A stretch of 24,262 nucleotides of DNA from a virus. Below the pieces are notes generated by a model. That model had not been told where the DNA came from. It made no database searches and was given only the letters and a program-made list of their open reading frames with translations. Shown piece after piece: positions 1 to 6,255 of the stretch. Both the position numbers and the translations under genes were made by a program. The number at the start of each line of letters is the position of its first letter. Positions within the stretch are counted from its first letter, which is position 1. The DNA lies in the IMG/VR virus record IMGVR_UViG_3300049203_000195, positions 1 through 24,262 of that record; one strand, 5' to 3'.

Positions 1-94
1 GCTTGATCATGTCCGGGTGGTTCGGCGTCATGGCGATGTCGACCAGCAGTTCGACACGGGCCGCGGCGCCGCTGTTTTCCAGTGGGTAGTGCAT
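1..94 (-). CDS. Unknown phage protein, N-terminal part only (runs off the left edge)
   Basis: Only the first 31 codons lie in the window; the reading frame stays open to position 1. The ATG at 94 is preceded by a good ribosome-binding site (GAGGTGG, about 6 nt upstream), which is why the gene is called despite being partial. The visible peptide begins MHYPLENSGAAARVELL. It is the last visible member of the leftward replication unit and starts 13 nt after the stop of the preceding 59-codon gene. I do not recognise the family and no domain can be assigned from so short a piece. Confidence 0.6.
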   Translation of the reverse strand, partial: MHYPLENSGAAARVELLVDIAMTPNHPDMIK

Positions 95-107
95 GGATGC
101 CACCTCG

Positions 108-287
108 TTATTTTTTGTCGTTGGGGTCCATGCCGAGCGCCTGGCGCGCAAACTGCACCTGGATCGGCATCAGGGTCTTATCTCCCATCTCGGCGCGCCA
201 TACGAAGCGCTTGGCCCATGCGAGATAGTCTCGTCCAGATTGAGTGACGGCGGGATCGCGGTCGGCCGCTTCATGGAAAAGGTTCAT
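108..287 (-). CDS. Small hypothetical protein (59 aa)
   Basis: A short soluble protein rich in charged residues and aromatics (MNLFHEAADRDPAV... ending MDPNDKK), with no membrane segment or metal-binding motif. I chose the ATG at 287 because AAGGA lies 9 nt upstream. An in-frame GTG at 293 would overlap the upstream stop as GTGA but sits too close to the same Shine-Dalgarno. The gene starts 2 nt after the stop of the preceding larger gene and is followed after 13 nt by another gene, so it belongs to the leftward replication unit. Function unknown; small genes in this position are common in phage early operons. Confidence 0.6.
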   Translation of the reverse strand: MNLFHEAADRDPAVTQSGRDYLAWAKRFVWRAEMGDKTLMPIQVQFARQALGMDPNDKK

Positions 288-289
288 GA

Positions 290-1045
290 TCACGATTCCT
301 TGTCAGGATCAAAATAAATCGACTTTCTTCCCTCGGCGGCGATGCGTGCTTCGTAGTCGCGTACCTTTTGCGCGGCTTCTTCGCGCAGGACCATGTCGCG
401 CTCGTCGATCTGCGGCGCCGGCTCGACGGGCTGGTGCAGGATGTGCGCGCACTCTTCCAGCAATTTCTGCAACCCCTCGGGGCGGCCCGATGTCGCATCG
501 CCCTCGTAGGCCAGCGCCAAGTGCGCGGGCGGCGCGGCCAGCAATCCGGCTTGTACGGCGCGCGCGACAACCAGCTGTCGGCGCTCGGCATCCCATCCTT
601 CCGACACCGACCAACTCGCCGGCTTCCCATTGATGCGCGCCACCTGCACCAGCCGCGTATAGGCATCCTTGAACGCCATGCGCGCGCCAACCTCATCGCC
701 CGTGTCCAGCACTGGCCGGCACAGGGCAAACGCTTCCTGAATCTCGGCCGTCCAGAGCACGCTGTCTCTCTCATCGCGGCCGGACAGGGCAACCGCCCAT
801 GCTTCGTTTTCATCCGGCCGGCCATCCATAAGGCGGCAGCGCGCGGCAATGCCGTTCGGTGTCGGCGCAAAGTCGGGCCGTTCCTGAGCGTAGGCGGTGA
901 ATGCCTGCCCGATGGTCGCCGGCGAGAATGGCGCCAGTGACTTGAACCAGAACGCGATCGTTTCGGCGTCGGGCCGGGGCTTGCCATAGCCCATCAAGAA
1001 GTCGCCCAGCAGGCGGGTGAACTCCGGCAGGTCAGTGTTACGCAT
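290..1045 (-). CDS. Possible replicative helicase loader-like phage protein (251 aa)
   Basis: The N-terminal 75 residues have the pattern of small phage proteins placed right after the initiator: a helical segment, a FW..L stretch near residue 33, then a region ending in FAPTPNGIAA near residues 60-67. That helix-W-L-helix-PT pattern is reminiscent of the G39P-type helicase loader/inhibitor fold, which binds the replicative helicase. The rest is a charged helical region with no recognised motif. The gene overlaps the upstream initiator-like gene by 8 nt, which suggests translational coupling and a joint role in replication. The loader assignment is inference from position and a weak sequence pattern. 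A generic hypothetical phage protein is the fallback. The coding call itself is strong: codon use is consistent and there are tight junctions on both sides. Confidence 0.6.
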   Translation of the reverse strand: MRNTDLPEFTRLLGDFLMGYGKPRPDAETIAFWFKSLAPFSPATIGQAFTAYAQERPDFAPTPNGIAARCRLMDGRPDENEAWAVALSGRDERDSVLWTAEIQEAFALCRPVLDTGDEVGARMAFKDAYTRLVQVARINGKPASWSVSEGWDAERRQLVVARAVQAGLLAAPPAHLALAYEGDATSGRPEGLQKLLEECAHILHQPVEPAPQIDERDMVLREEAAQKVRDYEARIAAEGRKSIYFDPDKES

Positions 1046-1970
1046 CAGGCATCTCCATATCGATGATGTTTGGATCGTCGGACGGTGCCGACGGGTAGCC
1101 GTTCATTCGGTCCAGCGCGGCCCGGATTTCGACCAAACGCTCTTCCTCGGTCTGCTCGGTGCCAACTTTGGCACCATTCGGGTTCGCGCGGGCTGTACGG
1201 ATGAAACGGTCGATGTTATCGGCGTCTTTGAGAATCACGTTCAGGCCGTTGTATTTCGTGTTGCGTTCATTGATGCCCATGTTGTGAGGCGTCATTGCGC
1301 AGCCACGGATTGCCTCACAAACATTTTCCGGGCTGTAATTCTTGAGTGCTTTTTCGATATAGCCTTGCCGTTTGGCATCCATAGCGCTGTCGGTGCACAT
1401 AACTTCCTGCCAATAAGCGAAGATGCGCTTGATGATCGCCATCTTCTTCTCAACCTTACTTTCCTTGGACTCGGGGTCGTCCGCATGGACGACGATCGCT
1501 TGCCCTGAATCCGGCTTGGGGGTATCCGGATTCAGGATAGGGGTATCAGGAAGAGGGAAGAGGGAAGAAGCACGAGTAGTTCCGTCTTTATCCGGATTTT
1601 TCTCGATTCCATTCAAGTCCTTGATTTCAGGGTCTTTTTCCGTGATGTCTGGAAGATCGGTCCCAGCGTCCCTCTCGTTCTTGTGCGGCGTCTGGTGGCG
1701 CTCGAACGTTACGATCTTGATGTAGCGCTGTCCCATGACGGAATAGATCTGGATAAATCCGGATTTTTCCAGATTATTCAGGAGCGATTCCGTATCGCAT
1801 TCGTCGTAGGGCAGGAGTTGTGCACGAATCCTTTTCGGCCGGTATTCCAGGCAGCCACGGAAGTCGCAGATCGTCCAGAGGCCGATGAAAAGCAGGCGGC
1901 CCAGTGCGGGCACCTCTGCCAGTTCCTCGTTCTGGAAAAACTTGGGTTTGATGTTGCGTGCTCTGGCCAC
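1038..1970 (-). CDS. Phage replication initiator-like protein (310 aa, GTG start)
   Basis: The first ~95 residues match a widespread phage family that begins MARARNIKP.FF.N and continues with LLFIGLW, a basic RPKRI segment and a winged-helix-like part ending in YIKIVTFERHQ.PH. These proteins occupy the replication-initiator (O/DnaD-like) position in phage early operons. Residues ~95-165 are a low-complexity Pro/Asp-rich linker, and residues ~175-290 look like a helical C-terminal domain. The start is GTG at 1970, one nt after the preceding stop, with GAGG 7 nt upstream; no better ATG exists nearby. The linker-coding DNA is lower in GC than its neighbours and carries repeated ATCCGGAT palindromes, as would fit an origin inside the initiator gene (as in lambda O). 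DNA binding and initiation are inferred, not shown. Confidence 0.7.
   Translation of the reverse strand: MARARNIKPKFFQNEELAEVPALGRLLFIGLWTICDFRGCLEYRPKRIRAQLLPYDECDTESLLNNLEKSGFIQIYSVMGQRYIKIVTFERHQTPHKNERDAGTDLPDITEKDPEIKDLNGIEKNPDKDGTTRASSLFPLPDTPILNPDTPKPDSGQAIVVHADDPESKESKVEKKMAIIKRIFAYWQEVMCTDSAMDAKRQGYIEKALKNYSPENVCEAIRGCAMTPHNMGINERNTKYNGLNVILKDADNIDRFIRTARANPNGAKVGTEQTEEERLVEIRAALDRMNGYPSAPSDDPNIIDMEMPDA
1509..1769. repeat. Cluster of ATCCGGAT palindromes inside the initiator gene; candidate replication origin
   Basis: The self-complementary octamer ATCCGGAT occurs at 1524, 1590 and 1757, with a variant ATCCGGCT at 1509. The copies at 1590 and 1757 share 13 identical bases (ATCCGGATTTTTC) and lie in an A/T-richer stretch than the surrounding gene. 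Repeated initiator-binding sites beside an A/T-rich segment inside the initiator gene are the architecture of the lambda-type origin. That these are initiator-binding iterons is inference. Repeated Asn-Pro-Asp codons in the linker could explain part of the pattern. Confidence 0.4.
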
Positions 1971-1971
1971 G

Positions 1972-2280
1972 TTACACCTCGGCGTGCGTGGTACGTTGGC
2001 TGATGAACCGTTTCAGGACATCGGCCCGCGATGGGCACAGCACCTCGGCGCGCAGGGCGCCATTCGATGCGACTTCCAGCGCGATCGAGTTTTCCAGGCT
2101 GATCGTCGCGTGCCCCCGCGCCATGCGCGACAGGATCGATGCGTCGATACCGCTGACTGCCGAGATCGCCTTCTGGCGCCCGATGCGGCTCTGGAAGAAC
2201 TCGAACAGCGCTTCTTGACCAGCGCGCTCGGCGGCCAGTTGCTCGGGCATTGGTACTTCGTCTGTGCGTTTCCTGGGCAT
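1972..2280 (-). CDS. Cro/YdaS-like helix-turn-helix regulator (102 aa)
   Basis: The protein has a Cro-like HTH core at residues ~20-75: a helix around LFEFFQSRIGRQKAIS, a turn-recognition helix around GIDASILSRMARG, then ISLENSIALEVASNG and a LCPSRADVLKRF tail. The pattern (host-derived Cro/CI family with ALxAExLCP near the C-terminus) matches small regulators at the head of phage early operons. The start at 2280 is well supported by AGGAGGAAATA directly upstream. A near-consensus minus-strand promoter lies 26-55 nt upstream, so this is the first gene of the replication unit. It is expected to act in the cytoplasm as an early-gene switch protein and may control its own promoter. A YdaS-type toxin-system regulator is an alternative. 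Confidence 0.8.
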   Translation of the reverse strand: MPRKRTDEVPMPEQLAAERAGQEALFEFFQSRIGRQKAISAVSGIDASILSRMARGHATISLENSIALEVASNGALRAEVLCPSRADVLKRFISQRTTHAEV

Positions 2281-2305
2281 TATTTCCTCCTGTTATTAAT
2301 GTTTG

Positions 2306-2335
2306 ATGATATGTCGTATTTGTTGAATCTGTCAA
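2306..2335 (-). promoter_or_regulatory. Promoter of the Cro-like regulator and replication unit
   Basis: Read on the minus strand there is a perfect TTGACA -35 (2330-2335), an 18-bp spacer and a TATCAT -10 (2306-2311; 5 of 6). It is followed by a short leader and the AGGAGG of the 2280 start. The heptamer CGTATTT occurs twice in direct orientation (2315-2321 and 2338-2344), bracketing the -35, and is a possible operator. The surroundings are strikingly A/T rich for this window. Confidence 0.75.
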
Positions 2336-2369
2336 AACGTATTTTAATTTAACTCAATTACACTGTGGT

Positions 2370-2391
2370 AAAAAAGCCCGCGCTGGCGGGC
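2370..2391 (-). terminator. Rho-independent terminator of the leftward ParB/nuclease unit
   Basis: A perfect 6-bp G/C stem (GCCCGC 2376-2381 with GCGGGC 2386-2391, tetraloop 2382-2385) is followed on the minus strand by six T residues. It lies 20 nt after the stop of the YbcO-like gene and directly before the next minus-strand promoter, so it insulates the two leftward units. Confidence 0.85.
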
Positions 2392-2410
2392 CGGTGCTGC
2401 TGGGTGTCGA

Positions 2411-2860
2411 TCAGCGCATGGCGTCGCGTACCGGCTCCCATCGCGCATAGGCGTTGTCCCAGATGCTGAACTTTTCCTCGCGTGTAAAACGGTTGCCCTG
2501 GTCAATTTCTGCATGGCAGTGCATGCAACCGGGCACGGTGTACTTGTCGTGCGCCTTGATGCCTTTCCCCTTGCCGTGGCGCGCCTGGTTGCTGTGGCAG
2601 GGCACGACGGTGTCGACCGGGTGCGCGTGCACGCCCGGCACCTGCAGGTAGCACGGCTGGCCGCGGCACAGTTCCGCTTCGCCCGTCTTCGGCCGCGGCG
2701 TGCTGTTGGTCTTGCTCCGCGCTTTCATCGGTCCCGCCGCGCGCGCCAGCGGCGCCGTCGTCTTGAGCGTGCTGGCGCCGCGCGACATCGGCGACCGCTT
2801 CATCTCCTTGCCGCCCTGCTTGAGCGGCGTGGAGCGCTTCAGCGGGGCGCCACGCTTCAT
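2411..2860 (-). CDS. YbcO-like (DUF1364) HNH-type putative nuclease (149 aa)
   Basis: This protein belongs to the DUF1364/YbcO family of phage zinc-containing HNH-like nucleases, which sit among the nin-type recombination genes of lambdoid phages. Residues 1-60 are a Lys/Arg-rich basic tail. The metal-binding core follows: C65...C70, then PCHSNQ with C88/H89, RHGKG at 94-98, KAHD at 102-105, and CMHCH at 112-116, followed by the family hallmark AEIDQGN. The end FSIWDNAYARW is typical. I chose the ATG at 2860 because GGAG lies 9 nt upstream and the stop of the preceding gene overlaps it as ATGA; a longer open frame upstream merely shadows other genes. It is the last gene before the terminator at 2370-2391. 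Substrate is unknown; DNA junction or single-strand processing is inferred. Confidence 0.87.
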   Translation of the reverse strand: MKRGAPLKRSTPLKQGGKEMKRSPMSRGASTLKTTAPLARAAGPMKARSKTNSTPRPKTGEAELCRGQPCYLQVPGVHAHPVDTVVPCHSNQARHGKGKGIKAHDKYTVPGCMHCHAEIDQGNRFTREEKFSIWDNAYARWEPVRDAMR

Positions 2861-3069
2861 GTTGAACTCCGATCTGTCGCGCGCAGTTGCTCCACCATCC
2901 GGCGCCGCTCGTCCAGGTTCGACGCCGGGTTGTACAACACGCACATGACGTCGTTCCAGTCGGCGGGCCGCTGGAAGGCGCCGCACTGCGCGCGCCCTTG
3001 CGTCTTCATGCTGGCCGCCAGCGGGAATTCGCGGCAGCTTGCGCATGTCTTGGTGGTGGCGCGGCTCAT
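2857..3069 (-). CDS. Small four-cysteine, probable zinc-ribbon protein (70 aa)
   Basis: A short soluble protein with C9 and C12 as a CxxC pair (KTCASC) and further cysteines at 29 and 43, spaced as in small zinc ribbons. It overlaps both neighbours by 4 nt (ATGA at 3066-3069 and 2857-2860), so it is embedded in a translationally coupled run between the ParB-like and YbcO-like genes. The short length and Cys pattern recur in phage early operons, usually without assigned function. Nucleic-acid or protein binding is the likely role of a zinc ribbon, but nothing more specific can be said. Confidence 0.7.
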   Translation of the reverse strand: MSRATTKTCASCREFPLAASMKTQGRAQCGAFQRPADWNDVMCVLYNPASNLDERRRMVEQLRATDRSST

Positions 3070-3884
3070 GCGCTGCGGGCGCCCGATGCGCGCAGGTAGG
3101 ATATCAGCGGCGCGAACTTCGGCGCCAGATCCTCTGCCTTGAACGTGCCGCCGCTTTCCATGTCCTTTTGGATCGCACGCACGAGGTCGGCCGGGGTGTT
3201 GCCCTCGATCTGCTTGGCCGTGATCCTCCTCTTGCCCTGCAGGCTTGCGGCATGCTGTGCTTCCTTGAGCACGGCGCCGGCCGCCTCGCCTTTGCTGCGC
3301 ACGACTTTCACGGCCGTGGTTTTCGATACCGCGCCGGCCTTCACCAACTGGTGCACATCGTGGTTCGCGCTGGCCAGCACCAGCGCCTGCTGGACCGCCG
3401 CTTCCGAACACTGCATGCCCTCGGCGATGTCCTTGATGCTCTGGCCGAACCCGTCGCGCGCGCGGCGGCACAGTTCGGCGAACTGCAACGGAGACAGTGG
3501 CTTGTTCTTGTTGCTGGTTTTGACGCGGTAAAGGCGCGCCAGGTCGTTGCCGGTAAATTGGCGCACCGGGATCAGGTGCAGGCCGGTCTTTTTGTCTGGC
3601 GCGATGGCCCCCGCTTGAATCGCGCGGCCGATCTGCTTGTGGCGGCGATGCCCGTCGACGATCCATGCGCCGCCCTGTTCGCGCGGGCGGACCTCGAACT
3701 GCGGCAGCGCCATCGGGCCGTGCTTGACGATGTACGCATACAGTTCGTCGTCGTCCTCGTCATCTTCTTCGTTGCGGCCGGCGGGGTTGAAGCCGGATTC
3801 GATGTGAAGGTTGTAGTAATCCATCTTCTCCGCGTCGGCGCGGATCAATTCGCCGGACAGGCGCATCTGCTTGAACGATTTCAT
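3066..3884 (-). CDS. ParB/Srx-fold nuclease-like protein (272 aa)
   Basis: Residues ~50-125 carry the ParB N-terminal (ParB/Srx) fold: LPQFEVRP, then the signature DGHRRHKQIGRA with DGHRR at 77-81. Residues ~135-185 form the ParB-type HTH (SPLQFAELCRRA...SIKDIAEGMQCSEAAVQQALVLA). An unusual acidic run (about residues 39-47, nearly all Asp/Glu) separates the N-terminal helix from the ParB fold. The start at 3884 has AAAGGG 5 nt upstream; the open frame continues farther upstream but only as a shadow of the next gene. No ParA partner is visible, so a plasmid-partition role is unlikely. Phage ParB-like proteins of this type are usually treated as DNA-binding or nuclease/CTPase proteins. It is cotranscribed with the YbcO-like nuclease. 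Confidence 0.88.
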   Translation of the reverse strand: MKSFKQMRLSGELIRADAEKMDYYNLHIESGFNPAGRNEEDDEDDDELYAYIVKHGPMALPQFEVRPREQGGAWIVDGHRRHKQIGRAIQAGAIAPDKKTGLHLIPVRQFTGNDLARLYRVKTSNKNKPLSPLQFAELCRRARDGFGQSIKDIAEGMQCSEAAVQQALVLASANHDVHQLVKAGAVSKTTAVKVVRSKGEAAGAVLKEAQHAASLQGKRRITAKQIEGNTPADLVRAIQKDMESGGTFKAEDLAPKFAPLISYLRASGARSA

Positions 3885-3897
3885 GTCACCCTTTCTT

Positions 3898-4245
3898 TTA
3901 GTTTTTACTGCCGCGCTTCGCGCGGATAGCGGCCACGCACGCGCTGATGGCGCCTTCGCGTTCCAGTTCGTGGTTGTTCTGCTCGCGCTGGTCATACGCC
4001 GCCGCGTCGCCACTGGAATCGTTCATGGCCTCGCAGATGTCGGCCGCATAATCCAGCCCGCGATTACGGCCGTGCTGGTAGATCAGCCAGAGGTCGGCAA
4101 TGCCCGCGCGCAGGCCGTGGCGCAGCGCCCAGATTTCCAGCCCGGCGCGCTCGCCGGCGATGGTGCAGTAGACGCAATCCGTGCTGCCTTCAATGTCTTT
4201 CGACAGGCTGCCCGTGTCGTCGCAATGCGTGCATTCGACGGTCAT
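3898..4245 (-). CDS. Double-CxxC small protein, probable zinc binder (115 aa)
   Basis: The N-terminus has two CxxC pairs, C5-T-H-C8 and C24-V-Y-C27, separated by 15 residues, with a glycine near the first pair as in DnaJ-type zinc knuckles (MTVECTHCDDTGS). The remainder is helical and ends in a basic tail (AAIRAKRGSKN). It overlaps the preceding HTH gene by 4 nt (ATGA at 4242-4245) and precedes the ParB-like gene by 13 nt, so it is the second gene of the leftward unit from the divergent control region. The zinc site is seen as a motif; function is unknown. Confidence 0.75.
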   Translation of the reverse strand: MTVECTHCDDTGSLSKDIEGSTDCVYCTIAGERAGLEIWALRHGLRAGIADLWLIYQHGRNRGLDYAADICEAMNDSSGDAAAYDQREQNNHELEREGAISACVAAIRAKRGSKN

Positions 4246-4484
4246 TTGACTGCCTCGGCTTTCTTCCTGCGCCGGCCCTTGGCCTTATCGGCTTCGGTGA
4301 TCACGCGATGCACGTTCATCACAGTCCGGTAGCGCGCGCCGTCGAATTTTTCCTCGATCATGTAGTACAGCGTGCGCGAGGTGATGCCGGCGGCAGCGGC
4401 CACGCGCTCCAGGTCCGACCGCGACATCGTGCGCAATCGCTCGCGCACGAATTCCAAATGGTCCTGCTCGGTTGCTGCTGACAT
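4242..4484 (-). CDS. Small HTH DNA-binding protein (80 aa)
   Basis: First gene of the leftward unit, with AAAGGAG about 6 nt upstream of the ATG at 4484. Residues ~18-48 form a compact HTH (MSRSDLERVAAAAGI then SRTLYYMIEEK), followed by a helix and a strongly basic tail (KAKGRRRKK) suited to DNA contact. It faces the Erf operon across a 178-bp intergenic region that holds a perfect inverted repeat, so it is a natural candidate to bind that site and control divergent transcription. This link is inference. It is too short to be a full CI-type repressor because it lacks the C-terminal cleavage/oligomerisation domain. Confidence 0.75.
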   Translation of the reverse strand: MSAATEQDHLEFVRERLRTMSRSDLERVAAAAGITSRTLYYMIEEKFDGARYRTVMNVHRVITEADKAKGRRRKKAEAVK

Positions 4485-4547
4485 TGCAACTCCTTTCTTT
4501 TCAATGAAGACTGAACTGTACCACGGCAGACACGCTGCCTGGAAGTC

Positions 4548-4569
4548 ACTTTCAAAAATTTATGAAAGT
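4548..4569. promoter_or_regulatory. Candidate operator: perfect 7-bp inverted repeat in the divergent control region
   Basis: ACTTTCA (4548-4554) and its exact reverse complement TGAAAGT (4563-4569) are separated by the A/T-only spacer 4555-4562. It lies 3 bp upstream of the -35 of the rightward promoter and 63 bp upstream of the leftward HTH gene. The size (22 bp, arms about one and a half helical turns apart) fits a dimeric HTH regulator. The regulator is unknown; the product of the adjacent gene at 4484 is the first candidate. Confidence 0.6.
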
Positions 4570-4571
4570 TC

Positions 4572-4600
4572 TTGCGCAACTGGTTTCTGTTCGTTATGAT
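4572..4600 (+). promoter_or_regulatory. Rightward promoter of the recombination operon
   Basis: A weak -35 TTGCGC (4572-4577), a 17-bp spacer and a good -10 TATGAT (4595-4600) precede the Erf gene, giving a leader of about 55 nt with AAAGGA 8 nt before the ATG at 4663. The poor -35 with an adjacent inverted repeat suggests regulation by a bound factor. Confidence 0.55.
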
Positions 4601-4662
4601 GCAATCTCGTTGTACCGATCCACCCACAGGCCGGGCATAGACTCCGGTAAAGGATAGATAAC

Positions 4663-5610
4663 ATGAAAGATGTGCAAGTAGATGAGCATGGCAATGGCCA
4701 TCTCATGGAAGACCGCGCGCCGGATCATCTGGCGCCACCCGTACCGGCTCGGAGGGGCGCCAAGGCGTCGCGTCTGCTCGCTTCTGGCTCCGGCCCTACA
4801 GCGCCGGCCATCCCAACATCCCCCGCCGAAATGCTCGGCCTGGCCGTGCAGCAGGGCGCCAGCGTCGAGCAACTGGACAAGCTGATTTCCTTGATGGAGC
4901 GCACCCGCGCCATCGAGGCGCGGCAGGCGTACGTCGAAGCCATGACGCAGTTCAAGAAAAACCCGCCGGCCATCATCAAGAACAAAACCGCCAAGATGCA
5001 GAAGGAAGGGCGCGACTTGTACAGCTACCAGTATGCCGACTTGGCCGCCGTGTGCAACGCGGTCGTGGGCGCGCTGGCCGAAGTCGGCATCAGCCACAAC
5101 TGGACGACGGCGCAGACCGACGGCCGCATCGTGGTGTCGTGCACGCTGACGCACGCGCTGGGCCACAGCGAAAACACCGTGCTGTCGGCCGGCGCCGACC
5201 AGTCGGGCGGCAAGAACAGCATCCAGGCGATCGGCAGCGCCGTGAAATACCTTGAGCGCTATACGCTGCTGGCGATCACCGGCTTAGCCGTCGAGGACGG
5301 CGATGACGATGACGGCGCGGGCGTCACGGGCGAGGAACGCGCCGAACTGCGCCAGGCCGCGCGTGACATGCGCCGAACCCCACGCCCGGCAGACGTCGCC
5401 GCCCAGCGCCAGCAGGCGCGCAGGGAAGCCGAGCCCGCGCTACTGGCCGACGCGCGCGCCGCCGCCGACCAGGGGCGTGCCGCATTCGAAACGTTCTGGA
5501 AGTCGATCAACGGCGAGAAGCGCACGAAGCTCGGGCCGGTGCTCGAAGAACTGCAGAAGCGCTGCGATCAATTCGAACGCCGGGAATTCGAAAGTAAGGA
5601 GGGCCAATAA
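4663..5610 (+). CDS. erf: Erf-family single-strand DNA annealing protein (315 aa)
   Basis: Erf-type recombinases bind single-stranded DNA and anneal complementary strands in phage homologous recombination. The ERF domain spans about residues 55-225. It includes a helical start (LGLAVQQGASVEQLDKLISLMER), the FKKNPPAIIKNK segment, SYQYADLAAV near 125, and the family hallmark SIQAIGSAVKYLERYTLL followed by a Gly and an Asp-rich stretch (EDGDDDDG). The C-terminal third is a charged, probably helical region of the kind that contacts partners. Residues 1-50 form an extra Pro/Ala-rich leader; residues 34-50 resemble a segment of the 937-aa tail protein. It is the first gene of the rightward operon, and its stop directly abuts the ATG of the YqaJ exonuclease. 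The pair forms a classical two-component recombination module. Confidence 0.94.
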   Translation: MKDVQVDEHGNGHLMEDRAPDHLAPPVPARRGAKASRLLASGSGPTAPAIPTSPAEMLGLAVQQGASVEQLDKLISLMERTRAIEARQAYVEAMTQFKKNPPAIIKNKTAKMQKEGRDLYSYQYADLAAVCNAVVGALAEVGISHNWTTAQTDGRIVVSCTLTHALGHSENTVLSAGADQSGGKNSIQAIGSAVKYLERYTLLAITGLAVEDGDDDDGAGVTGEERAELRQAARDMRRTPRPADVAAQRQQARREAEPALLADARAAADQGRAAFETFWKSINGEKRTKLGPVLEELQKRCDQFERREFESKEGQ

Positions 5611-6243
5611 ATGCCGCTCTTCCTTGATTGCGTGCAGGGCTCGGACGCGTGGCATACGTACCGCGCCGGCCACGCCACCGCCAGCCGCTTCGGCGACATC
5701 CTCGCCGGCAAGGGCGCGCGCGAAGCGTACATGTGGGAACTGGTAGCCGAACGCCTGATCGGCGGCCCGATGCGCGACACGGGCGGCGTCGCCAAGGCGT
5801 GGGGCACGGATGCCGAGGACATGGCGCGCCGCGCCTACATGGTCCGCACCGGGCGCATGGTCAAGCAGGTCGGCTTCGCCGTGCACGACAGGATTAAATG
5901 GTGCGGCGCCAGCAGCGACGGCCTGATCACGAGCGAGCGCGGCGGCATCGAGATCAAGTCGCCGTTCAACAGCGGCATCCACGTGCGCACGCTGGCCAGC
6001 GGCATGCCCGACATCCACGCCGCGCAGACGCAGGGCAACCTGTGGGTGCTCGACCTGGACTGGATCGATTTTATTTCGTACGACCCGGCCCTGCCGGACC
6101 CGCTGGACCTGTACGTGCAGCGCATCGAGCGCCGCCCGAGCGAAATCAAGTACCTGGAAGGCGAAGTCAAGAAATTCTTGGCCGAGGCGAACATCGCCTA
6201 TCTCGACCTGAAGAACTCCATCAACCGCACCATCAAAATCTGA
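5611..6243 (+). CDS. YqaJ/lambda-exonuclease-fold viral recombinase (210 aa)
   Basis: This enzyme of the PD-(D/E)XK superfamily degrades one strand of double-stranded DNA to give the overhang used by the annealase. Visible motifs are WHTYRAGHATASRFGDIL at 14-31 (conserved substrate-binding start) and E69 in WGTDAE. The metal-binding D103 is in CGASSDGLI, and E114-x-K116 is in GGIEIKSP. The QTQGNLWVL region around 140-150 supplies the conserved Gln. All expected catalytic residues are present and the length is usual for the family. The ATG follows the erf stop with no gap, preceded by AAGGAGGG 7 nt upstream, so strong coupled expression with Erf is expected. Confidence 0.92.
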   Translation: MPLFLDCVQGSDAWHTYRAGHATASRFGDILAGKGAREAYMWELVAERLIGGPMRDTGGVAKAWGTDAEDMARRAYMVRTGRMVKQVGFAVHDRIKWCGASSDGLITSERGGIEIKSPFNSGIHVRTLASGMPDIHAAQTQGNLWVLDLDWIDFISYDPALPDPLDLYVQRIERRPSEIKYLEGEVKKFLAEANIAYLDLKNSINRTIKI

Positions 6244-6255
6244 AAGCGACCTCAC

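Noticed and set aside
2861-3046. N-terminal extension of the YbcO-like gene to position 3046
   Set aside because: The extra 62 codons are an Arg/Ala/Gly-rich shadow of the four-cysteine gene; the ATG at 2860 has a good ribosome-binding site and overlaps the upstream stop as ATGA.
3885-4013. N-terminal extension of the ParB-like gene to position 4013
   Set aside because: The added part shadows the CxxC gene and lacks a ribosome-binding site, whereas 3884 has AAAGGG at the right distance.
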